This document shows positions 29,168-37,900 of a stretch of 64,000 bases of DNA, piece by piece. The first letter of the stretch is position 1; the number at the start of each line of letters is the position of its first letter. Source of the stretch: Devosia rhodophyticola (lineage in GTDB: Bacteria; Pseudomonadota; Alphaproteobacteria; Rhizobiales; Devosiaceae); contig NZ_CP118247.1 of the NCBI RefSeq assembly GCF_028816475.1, positions 1,830,001 to 1,894,000 of the forward strand. The letters are read 5' to 3'. The notes beneath the pieces are model-generated. The model had not been told where the DNA came from. It was given only the letters and a program-made list of their open reading frames with translations, and ran no database searches. Both the position numbers and the translations under genes were made by a program.

Positions 29168-30142
29168 ATGCTCGAAATCGCTGAATTTATCAGTCCCAAG
29201 CCGTCCCCGGTCTGGAAACTGGCGCAACAGGCTGGTGTCAATCTGGCAGTTGGCGGATTGCCATTTGATACGCTTCAAGCCGGCGAAAAAATTGGCGATT
29301 ACGAACCGCTATCGCGCATGAAGGAGGTTTATGAGAACGCGGGTTTCAAGCTCGCCGTGATCGAAGCGCGTCCACCGCTGAACAAGGCCAAACGGGGCCT
29401 GCCCGGACGCGACGAAGAGATTGCCGTGACCTGCAACATGATCGAAAACATGGGGCGACTTGGCATTCCTGTCTGGTGCTACGAATGGATGGCCGACTTC
29501 AATTGGGTGCGCACCAATCTGGCGACGCCTTCGCGTGGTGGATCGGTGGTCACCAGTTTTGATCTCAACGATGTGCCAGACGATTTGACGAGCGAGCCAC
29601 CGATCAGTGAGGAGGCGCTTTGGGAGGATCTTGAGTATTTTCTCAAGATCGTCCTGCCCGTTGCTGAAAAAGCTGGCGTGAAGCTTTCAATGCATCCCGA
29701 TGATCCCCCATTGTCGCCAATCGCCGGGGTTGGCCGGATCATGCGGAGTGTCGAGAATTTCGAGAGGCTTGTCGGGCTTGTACCGAGCCCGATGAACACC
29801 ATCACCATGTGTCAGGGCAATTTTACCCTGATGACGGACGATCTGCCCGGCGTTATTCGCAAGTTTGGGGAGAAAATCTCATTCATCCATTTCCGCGATG
29901 TACGCGGCGTGCCGGCCAAGTTTGAGGAAAGCTGGCACGATGCGGGCAAGACCGACATGCTGGCGTGCATGAAAGCCTATCGCGATATAAATTTTGACGG
30001 GGTGCTGCGACCCGACCACGTGCCCACGGTTGAGGGCGACAGCAATGATAATGCCGGCTATTCCGCCTTCGGTCGGCTTTATGCGATTGGCTACATACGT
30101 GGATTGCAGCAGGCCGTCTATGAGGAGCAGGTCCAAAAATGA
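29168..30142 (+). CDS. mannonate dehydratase UxuA-like (TIM-barrel, short form)
   Basis: 324 residues, about 70 shorter than E. coli UxuA. TIM barrel of the xylose-isomerase-like superfamily with UxuA-type blocks 'KLSMHPDDPP', 'TMCQGNFTLM', 'SFIHFRDVRG' and 'GVLRPDHVPTVEGD'. His, Cys and Asp of these blocks are the expected metal site. It is unrelated in fold detail to the ManD enzyme encoded just before it, yet the predicted chemistry is the same, so one of the two may have another substrate. It overlaps the next gene by 4 nt. Confidence 0.86.
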   Translation: MLEIAEFISPKPSPVWKLAQQAGVNLAVGGLPFDTLQAGEKIGDYEPLSRMKEVYENAGFKLAVIEARPPLNKAKRGLPGRDEEIAVTCNMIENMGRLGIPVWCYEWMADFNWVRTNLATPSRGGSVVTSFDLNDVPDDLTSEPPISEEALWEDLEYFLKIVLPVAEKAGVKLSMHPDDPPLSPIAGVGRIMRSVENFERLVGLVPSPMNTITMCQGNFTLMTDDLPGVIRKFGEKISFIHFRDVRGVPAKFEESWHDAGKTDMLACMKAYRDINFDGVLRPDHVPTVEGDSNDNAGYSAFGRLYAIGYIRGLQQAVYEEQVQK

Positions 30143-30975
30143 AAATAGCGGTTACGGGCACCAGCGGCAACATCGGGCGCGCCATCGTCGAAATGGCGCT
30201 GGCCCAGGGTCATAGTCTGGTGTGCATTGATCGGGTAGTACCCGACGATGACACATCGGACACGCTAAAGTTTGTGCAGGCTGACATGTCTGAATATGAC
30301 AAGTTGGTTGAGGCCTTTGCCGGGTGTGACGGTCTTATCCATATGGCGGCCATTCCCTCGCCCGGACGCCATCCCGACCATATTGTGCACAACAACAATG
30401 TGGTGGGGAGCTATAACGCGCTGCGGGCGGCTGTCGAGCAGGGGATCAAGCGCATTTGCCAAGCCTCCAGCGTCAATGCCATTGGACATTCCTATAGCCG
30501 CAAGCCGCGCTATGATAATTTTCCGATTGATGAAACCCACGCTAATTATAGCGAGGATCCCTATAGTCTTTCGAAGTGGATATGCGAGGCACAGGGCGAC
30601 AGTTTTGCGCGGCGATATGAGGATATTGCCATATCGAGCCTGCGCTTTCACATGGTGGTGCCGGAGCGCTCCGATGCGGTTGCCATATATGCCAACAATG
30701 ATCTTAGCGTTGATCATCATCTGTGGGCATGGACTGGGCGCGCGGCAGCGGCGGACGCCTCAATCAAATGTCTTGAAGCGCCGTTCAAGGGACATGAGGC
30801 CTTCTATATCGTTGCGCCCGACACTGCAGAGGACACGCCGAGCCAATCCATCGCTGCCCAACAATTTCCCAATGTGCCGATTACCGGTGATCTAGGTGGC
30901 AATCGCAGCTTTTTCAGCGCTGCCAAGGCCGAGCGCTTGCTTGGCTGGCGGCATGCGGATGCCCAAGGGAAGTGA
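30139..30975 (+). CDS. NAD-dependent epimerase/dehydratase family, uronate-dehydrogenase-like
   Basis: 278-residue extended short-chain dehydrogenase. Nucleotide loop 'GTSGNIGRA', the NAD-ribose acid in 'CIDRVVPDD', 'HMAAIPSPG', catalytic Ser in 'QASSVNAIGHS' and the YxxxK pair in 'YSLSKW'. The HMAA-P block, size and context match uronate dehydrogenases, which oxidise hexuronates to aldarolactones. The lactonase in the same operon would fit as the next step. It may instead be an aldonate oxidoreductase. Last gene of the operon. The convergent tolC-like gene ends 2 nt after its stop. Confidence 0.83.
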   Translation: MKIAVTGTSGNIGRAIVEMALAQGHSLVCIDRVVPDDDTSDTLKFVQADMSEYDKLVEAFAGCDGLIHMAAIPSPGRHPDHIVHNNNVVGSYNALRAAVEQGIKRICQASSVNAIGHSYSRKPRYDNFPIDETHANYSEDPYSLSKWICEAQGDSFARRYEDIAISSLRFHMVVPERSDAVAIYANNDLSVDHHLWAWTGRAAAADASIKCLEAPFKGHEAFYIVAPDTAEDTPSQSIAAQQFPNVPITGDLGGNRSFFSAAKAERLLGWRHADAQGK

Positions 30976-30977
30976 AG

Positions 30978-32378
30978 TTATTGCTCGAGTGCTTCCGTTA
31001 GTTCGCCGGTTAGGCGCAGCATTCGGTATTGGGCGCGCAAGACGTCGAACTGGGCGGTAATCTGTTCTGAACGCGCCGCGCTTAATTCCTGCTGGGCGTC
31101 GAGCAGTTCAAAAATGCCGCGAGTGCCACCCTGAAATTGCTGGGCATAAAGCGAGACGACGTCCTCGCCTGACTTTATCCGCCCGGCGATATTGCCCAGG
31201 CGAGAAGCGGCCGTATCAAGCACGCGATCGGCATCATCGACGTCATAGCGTAAATTGTCGAGCGCGCGGCGATAACGATATTCGGTTTCCGAGACGCGCG
31301 CTTTGATCTGTTGGATCTTGTTAGCGCGATCACCGCCATCGAAAAAGGTTCCGTTGATCGAAAGCATGGCGCGGGCATCGGTCCGGGCGGGATTAACACC
31401 GCCCACGTTCATCTGAATATGGGCGCTGCCCTCCAGTGTCACCTTGGGCAGATAGTCCAGTTGCAGCGCCTTTATCTGTGCCAAGAGGCTGGTCTTGTCC
31501 TGTTTGATGGATAGCAGCAGCGGATCGGTGGCGGCGTATCGCGATATATCGGCGTCACTGACCCGGCCTTTCGGCCTAGGTGGTTTCGGCATTTTGAGCC
31601 GCCCGGGTGCCATGCCGGTAATCCGTTCAAAAGTGCTGGCAGCGGTGCGTCGTTCCGCGACCAGATCAATGGTCTGGGAGCGCGCCGCGTCAAGCCGGGT
31701 CAGGGCTTTTTGTACATCGGCCATGGTGCCGTTGCCGCCCTGTTCATTCAGGGTCACAATGCGGTGCATTTCCTGATGGGCGGCTTCGTTGTTGCGGCTA
31801 TTGGCAATCTGCAGATCAAGTTCAAGCACCGCCAGGTAAGCATCGACGGCGTTGGTAACAACCTCGGTGGTCTTGGCGTCGAGGCGCAAAGTGGCGGATT
31901 TTTCTAATGCTTTGGCCCGGTCGACGTCGGAGGCAGTCTTGCCAAAATCGAACAGCAGCTGGGAGGCGCGGATGCTTGCTTCGGCACGATCGGCCTGGGT
32001 GGTTATTTCAGTGTCATAGGCATAGGTGTGTTCGGGTCCAATGGCGGCACTATAGTCGACACGCGGCATGTAGGGCACCTGGGCTACCCCTACCCCGGCG
32101 CTGGTGTCCTCGGCCTGTGACCGGGCGATGCCGATATCGGGGTTGGTTTGCAGCGTGTAGGCAATGACCTTGCCCAGCGGCATCGATCCACCGATGGTTT
32201 GCGCTGTAGAGTCTGCAGATTGGTCGGCGGATGCAATCGAGCCGGTGATATCGCCGGTAGAATTTGATGAATAGCTGGCCGTCTGGCTGCTGGCGCAGCC
32301 CCAAAGAGTCGCGCTGCCGGTCAGCACAAGGGCGACGGCTATTCCGCGTGCGGACCCCGCACCACTCAACGCTGACAT
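30978..32378 (-). CDS. TolC-family outer-membrane protein of the type I secretion system
   Basis: 466 residues. Lipoprotein-like signal with a cysteine at position 28 (TLWGC; the Trp at -2 is unusual for a lipobox). Two repeated helical-hairpin halves typical of outer-membrane efflux proteins follow: 'VIAYTLQTNPDIGIARSQAED...', 'NAVDAYLAVLELDLQIANS' and later 'QQFQGGTRGIFELLDAQQEL'. It forms the outer-membrane tunnel. Divergent from the giant RTX gene with a 179-nt shared promoter region, and with the HlyD and ABC genes on the other side of that gene it completes a T1SS. Confidence 0.9.
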   Translation of the reverse strand: MSALSGAGSARGIAVALVLTGSATLWGCASSQTASYSSNSTGDITGSIASADQSADSTAQTIGGSMPLGKVIAYTLQTNPDIGIARSQAEDTSAGVGVAQVPYMPRVDYSAAIGPEHTYAYDTEITTQADRAEASIRASQLLFDFGKTASDVDRAKALEKSATLRLDAKTTEVVTNAVDAYLAVLELDLQIANSRNNEAAHQEMHRIVTLNEQGGNGTMADVQKALTRLDAARSQTIDLVAERRTAASTFERITGMAPGRLKMPKPPRPKGRVSDADISRYAATDPLLLSIKQDKTSLLAQIKALQLDYLPKVTLEGSAHIQMNVGGVNPARTDARAMLSINGTFFDGGDRANKIQQIKARVSETEYRYRRALDNLRYDVDDADRVLDTAASRLGNIAGRIKSGEDVVSLYAQQFQGGTRGIFELLDAQQELSAARSEQITAQFDVLRAQYRMLRLTGELTEALEQ

Positions 32379-32557
32379 TCAACTGCCTCTTACTAGATGA
32401 ATGCAGCATTAATTTTTAAGGTTAATAATCGCTTAAAAGCAGGGTTGAGAGGGGCAGAAGAGTACGCTTTTGATTGATTTGTGATCAACAGTGGTATTTT
32501 AGCGGCCAAAGTCGGCGTTTCTTAATTAGTAACCATTATGAACCAAATTAGAGGCTA
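32379..32557. promoter_or_regulatory. divergent promoter region of the tolC-like and giant RTX genes
   Basis: 179 nt, clearly more AT-rich than the surroundings. It contains the inverted repeat TTGAT-TTGTG-ATCAA at 32474-32488, which could be a regulator site, and further AT tracts around 32405-32445 and 32518-32550 that could serve as -10 regions. No promoter can be assigned with certainty. Confidence 0.45.
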
Positions 32558-34975
32558 ATGCCGCAGGTGCGCCCAATGGCGTGTGTCAGTCCGGCGGCGG
32601 GTCGACGACAAGGTTCACACGGCGCAATGGTTGATACTCCCGAGAAGGAAGACAAGGCGGCGCTAACGGCGCTGGACCTGGCCGAAGTTGCAACGAACGA
32701 CAATTCAACCATCATCCACAAGCCCGACGCCGGTGGTACGCTGGTCATAGACGTGCAAGAAGGACAGAAACTTCTGTTCTCGTTTGATCTGAGCGACGTG
32801 AAGGTCAATCTTTCCGATGTCGATCTGATCATAACCTTTGCCGACGGCGCCAAGATTATCCTGCTTGAATTCGGCTTGCTATCGGCGCTTGATGTTATCC
32901 CGACGATGCAGTTCGACGGGCTCGAAGTCTTACCCAAGGATGTGATTGCCCAGGTAGGGCAGTTTGACAGCGCTTCGCTCGCCGATGAAACTATCCGCAC
33001 ATCGATGGCCCAGAGCCAGGTTGATGCCGAACCGACGCCCGACGCGCAAGCGGCAGCAGCGACCCCGGCGCAGGATGTTCAGGCCCCAGTCAAGCCCGAG
33101 CCAAAGCACATCGACGATCACAAGGGTGACACCTTCAACGAATATGATCGCTCCAAGATTGACGCCGACATGGGGGCCGCCGAGCATGACCGCCGGTACA
33201 GCGAGGCGTCATCCAGTAGTGGCATTTCGGCGACCACAGGTATTTCGACGGTCCTGCCTAATTCGGAAATATCACTTCGGGTTCTGGGTGTTACAGGGCA
33301 GACGGTATCGCGGCTTGATAGTGGTGAAACGCTAATCGTTGGTGCAACCGCACGGACGCCCGCAGACGTCGATCCCAGCCATAACGTGCAGGTGGCTAGT
33401 GAAGTGCTCAATGGCACGGCAGGCCGCGATATCATTTACGCCGACAGCGTCGATCTAGCGCCGAGCGGCACCAGTAGCCGTGCCCTGGAAGTAACGCTTG
33501 ATCTGCCATTCAAGGAATATACGCCCACCAGCCTGATCGTCACCAATCTTCCCCCCGGCATGTCGATTGTCGGGGCAACCAAGACGGATCTGGGTTGGGC
33601 GGTCGCCGTCGATCCGGCCGATCCCTTGGTGCAAAATCTGGTTCTTAACTACACGCTTCCCGCTGATGGCAGCCCGGTTGACGCGCAGGGGTTCTATGGC
33701 ACCGGTTCGCTGACCATTCAGTATACGTTGCAAAAATCAGATGGCAGTGAGGGTACCTCGGTGGCCACGACCGAGATCGGTCTGCGGGACGTTTTTAGTG
33801 ATGCCGACCTTTACTACACCGATCCCAGCACCAGTTCGACCATCACCGCGATCGATGCGGCGCCGCCTGGCAATATTATCGACGCAGGTGCGGGCGATGA
33901 CATTGTTTACCTCGGTGCGGGCGCGGACACGCTTGCGGGTGGCAGCGGGATTGATCTGGCATCCTATGCCCAATCCAACGCCGGGGTTGATGTTGATCTG
34001 TTGGCCGGTACCGCCTCGGGCGGGTATGCGCAGGGCGATGTTCTGAGCGGTATCGAAAACCTTGAGGGATCAAGATTTGCTGACGAATTGACCGGCGATA
34101 GCGGGAACAATGAGCTTGCCGGTGGCGCTGGCGCAGACGTTCTGGATGGTGGCGCCGGGACTGATACCGCGCGTTACACAAAGTCCGAAGCCGGGGTCAA
34201 TGTTGATCTGATCACCGGCTCGGGCACTGGGGGAGATGCCGAGGGCGACCAACTCAGTGCCATCGAAAACCTTGTTGGCTCGGATCATGCCGATATTCTG
34301 CATGGCGATGCCGGAAGCAATTATATTGATGGTGGCGCTGGCGATGATCGCATCGGCGGAGGAGAGGGCGCTGATGTTCTTCGGGGCGGCGACGGTTTCG
34401 ATACGCTAGATTACACGAACTCAAGCGCTGCAGTTACTGTCGCCCTTGACACAAACACTGCCAGCGGGGGCGCCGCGACAGGCGATGACTTTTCGGGCTT
34501 TGAGGCGGTAGAGGGCTCAGGTTTTGATGATGTTCTGAGCGGCAACGCTGAGGCCAACAGCCTGTCGGGCGGGGCGGGCAATGATGCTCTTTCGGGCGGC
34601 GACGGCGACGACACGCTTTTGGGCGGAACCGGTGATGATCGGCTTGATGGCGGTGCGGGTGCGGACAGTCTTGAGGGTGGTGCGGGTCGCGACACGGTCG
34701 TTTACGCAACCTCGGATCGCGCGGTCAGCGTCAACCTCTCGACTGGGGTGGGCAGCGGCGGCACTGCTGCGGGCGACACGTTCAACGGCATTGAAAATGT
34801 CGAAGGATCGGATTTTGCCGACCAGCTCACCGGTGACGACGCGGCCAACACGCTGGTAGCGGGTGCGGGTGATGATCTGTTGCAGGGCATGGGCGGCGCC
34901 GATGCCCTTGATGGGGGGCAGGGATTGATACGGCGTCCTACGCGGCTTCAACCGGCGGAGTCAGCGTTGATTTGA
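32558..34975 (+). CDS. giant RTX adhesin, N-terminal segment (reading frame breaks at 34913-34918)
   Basis: First of three frames that together encode one giant protein. Start at ATG 32558 or ATG 32627 (residue 24); the latter gives a more natural N-terminus. Residues about 45-150 form a strand-rich prefix domain ('LVIDVQEGQKLLFSFDLSDV', 'DLIITFADGAKIILLEF') of the kind found at the N-terminus of Bap/SiiE-like T1SS adhesins. About 150-260 is Pro/Gln/Asp-rich and disordered. About 290-440 is an Ig-like segment. Four RTX modules follow. Real coding ends at the G6 run 34913-34918: one extra G restores ...DALDGGAGID. The tail after it is out of frame. Confidence 0.88.
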   Translation: MPQVRPMACVSPAAGRRQGSHGAMVDTPEKEDKAALTALDLAEVATNDNSTIIHKPDAGGTLVIDVQEGQKLLFSFDLSDVKVNLSDVDLIITFADGAKIILLEFGLLSALDVIPTMQFDGLEVLPKDVIAQVGQFDSASLADETIRTSMAQSQVDAEPTPDAQAAAATPAQDVQAPVKPEPKHIDDHKGDTFNEYDRSKIDADMGAAEHDRRYSEASSSSGISATTGISTVLPNSEISLRVLGVTGQTVSRLDSGETLIVGATARTPADVDPSHNVQVASEVLNGTAGRDIIYADSVDLAPSGTSSRALEVTLDLPFKEYTPTSLIVTNLPPGMSIVGATKTDLGWAVAVDPADPLVQNLVLNYTLPADGSPVDAQGFYGTGSLTIQYTLQKSDGSEGTSVATTEIGLRDVFSDADLYYTDPSTSSTITAIDAAPPGNIIDAGAGDDIVYLGAGADTLAGGSGIDLASYAQSNAGVDVDLLAGTASGGYAQGDVLSGIENLEGSRFADELTGDSGNNELAGGAGADVLDGGAGTDTARYTKSEAGVNVDLITGSGTGGDAEGDQLSAIENLVGSDHADILHGDAGSNYIDGGAGDDRIGGGEGADVLRGGDGFDTLDYTNSSAAVTVALDTNTASGGAATGDDFSGFEAVEGSGFDDVLSGNAEANSLSGGAGNDALSGGDGDDTLLGGTGDDRLDGGAGADSLEGGAGRDTVVYATSDRAVSVNLSTGVGSGGTAAGDTFNGIENVEGSDFADQLTGDDAANTLVAGAGDDLLQGMGGADALDGGQGLIRRPTRLQPAESALI

Positions 34976-37900
34976 CCACTGGCACGGCAACGGGCGGTGA
35001 TGCTGCGGGCGACACGCTCACCGACATTGAACAGTTGGTGGGCAGTGGTTTTGCCGATCATCTGGTGGGCGACGGCGGCGCCAATGGGCTTGATGGTGGC
35101 GCGGGCAATGATCGGCTCGAGGGGCGCGGCGGCGCGGATATTCTGACCGGTGGCGACGGGGTGGATACGGCCGACTATGCCAACTCGGGTACCGGAGTTA
35201 ATGTTGATTTGACCCTTGGAACCGGCACAGGCGGCGATGCCCAGGGGGATCAACTCGCTGGCATCGAAAACCTGGCTGGCTCGGGCTTTGCCGACGTACT
35301 GCGCGGCGATAGCGGTGCCAACCTGCTTGAAGGTGGCGTGGGCGATGATGTGCTGACCGGTGAGGGAGGGGCTGATCAGCTCTATGGCGGGGCGGGAACC
35401 GATACGGCCAGCTACGCCAGCTCGGTCGTTGGCATTTCAGTCGATCTTGGATTGGGAACCGGCACGGCAGGCGATGCCGCTGGTGACCGGCTGGTGGATA
35501 TTGAGAATATTGTCGGTTCGGGCGGCACCGATACCATTGTGGGCGACGCCAATGCCAATCGATTGGAAGGCGGCGCCGGAGACGATATTTTGCGCGGCCA
35601 AGCGGGCGATGATGCCCTGTTTGGCGGCGATGGCAATGACCGACTGGAAGGCGGCGCGGGGGCTGACACCATCGATGGTGGCGCGGGGATTGATGCCGTT
35701 GACTATTCCGGCTCAGGCGCTGCGGTCACGGTTGATCTGCAGTTGTCGACGGCGACTGGCGGGGATGCGGACGGCGATAGTTACACCGGGGTTGAAAACG
35801 TCATTGGTTCGGCACTGTCAGACGTTTTGAGCGGCGATGGCGCGGACAATGTGCTCGACGGCGGGGCTGGCAATGACATTCTGCGGGGTCGCGATGGCGC
35901 CGACACGCTGATTGGTGGCGCTGGGGTCGATACAGCCGACTATAGTCTTTCGGGCGCGGCGGTACAGGTTGATCTAGGCTCGGGACTGGCAACGGGCGGC
36001 GAAGCCGAAGGCGATAGTTTCGTCAGCATCGAAAATATCACTGGTTCTGCCTACGATGATACCATTGTGGGTTCTGCAGCCAGCAATCGGCTTGAGGGTG
36101 GCGCGGGCAATGATGCGCTCGAGGGCGGGGCCGGGGGTGACACGCTGGTTGGTGGCGCTGGTGTTGATACGGCCAGCTACGCCGGTTCAATTGATAGCGT
36201 TGCGATTGATCTGATCGCGGGCACCGGCTCGGGCGGCGATGCTGCTGGCGACAGTCTTAGCGGCATCGAAAATGTTGACGGTTCGGGCAATGATGATGTG
36301 ATCATTGGCGATACACAATCCAACCGGCTACGTGGCGGTTCAGGCGATGACGCTCTATATGGCGGTTCTGGTGATGATCAGTTGTTGGGCAATAGCGGCG
36401 ACGATACGCTTGAGGGCGGTTCGGGCGCTGATAGCCTTGATGGCGGATCGGGCTTTGATACGGCGAGCTATGCGGGCTCTGGCGCGGCCATCAGCATAAA
36501 TCTTTCAAACAATACCGCGACGGGCGCCGACGCTAACGGCGATAGTTTTACCTCGATTGAAGCGGTTACCGGTTCGGCTTTTGACGACACGCTTGTTGGT
36601 GACACAAAAGCAAATCGGTTGGTGGGTGGTGCTGGAGCAGACGCCCTGGCAGGTCTGGCGGGAGCCGATACGCTCGACGGTGGCGATGGCGTTGATACGG
36701 CCGACTACAGTGCTTCGGGACAGGCTGTAACGGTTAATCTTTCCTCGGGCATCGGCACCGGCGGTGATGCACAAGGCGATGTGCTGATGCGCATCGAAAA
36801 TCTCGTCGGAACGGCAGGCGACGATAATCTGACCGGTGACGTGCTCAACAATTCCCTTGTGGGTGGGCAGGGCAACGACACTTTATCGGGCCTTGGCGGT
36901 AATGACGTTCTTTCAGGTGGCGATGGTAACGATGTGTTGATGGGCGGTAGCGGCGCCGACCAGCTTGATGGCGGTACCGGGAGCGACACGGCCAGCTATG
37001 CCAATGCTCTTGCGGGCGTCACGGTTGATCTTGATGCTGGCACGGCAACCGGTAGCGATGCGGCAGGTGACACGCTCACCAGCATTGAAAATCTGGCCGG
37101 TTCGGCATCCGCCGACAACCTAACCGGTGATGCTGGTGACAACCGACTGTCGGGCGGCGCCGGAGACGATGTGCTTTCGGGCGGGGTTGGGGCGGATACG
37201 CTGGAGGGCGAATTTGGCAATGACACGCTGATAGGCGGTGCCGGTGGTGATCTGCTCGATGGTGGCGCAGGCATTGATACGGCGGACTATTCCGCCTCAG
37301 GGGCAGGTGTTACCGTCAGCCTTGCGGGTGGCATCGGGTTTGGTGGCGACGCGGAAGGGGACGCGCTGGTCAGCGTTGAAAATCTGATAGGTTCCGCCTT
37401 TACCGACAATCTGATTGGCGACAATCTGCTTAATACACTGAGCGGTGGTGCCGGCGATGATGTGCTGGAGGGCGGTGGCGCAGCCGACACGCTGATCGGT
37501 GGTGCCGGTACCGATACTGCGAGCTACGCCGGTTCTCTTTCAGGCGTCACAGTCAATTTGACTACCGGCACCGGTGTTGGTGGCGATGCGCAGGGCGATA
37601 CGCTCAGTGGCATTGAAAATCTGTCGGGCTCGAGCAGCAGCGACATTCTCATTGGCGATGCCGGTGCCAATATGCTGAACGGGGGCGGTGATGATGACAT
37701 GCTCGCCGGTCTTGGCGGCGCTGACAGTCTTGTGGGTGGCGGGGGATCCGATACCGCCGACTACAGCGCGTCGGCGGCCGGTGTAGCTGTTGATCTGAGA
37801 TTGGGTACCGCCAGTGGTGGGGATGCGAACGGGGACAGTTTCAGTTCCATCGAGAATGTACGTGGCTCTGCGTTGGATGATGGCTTGATCGGCGATAGCG

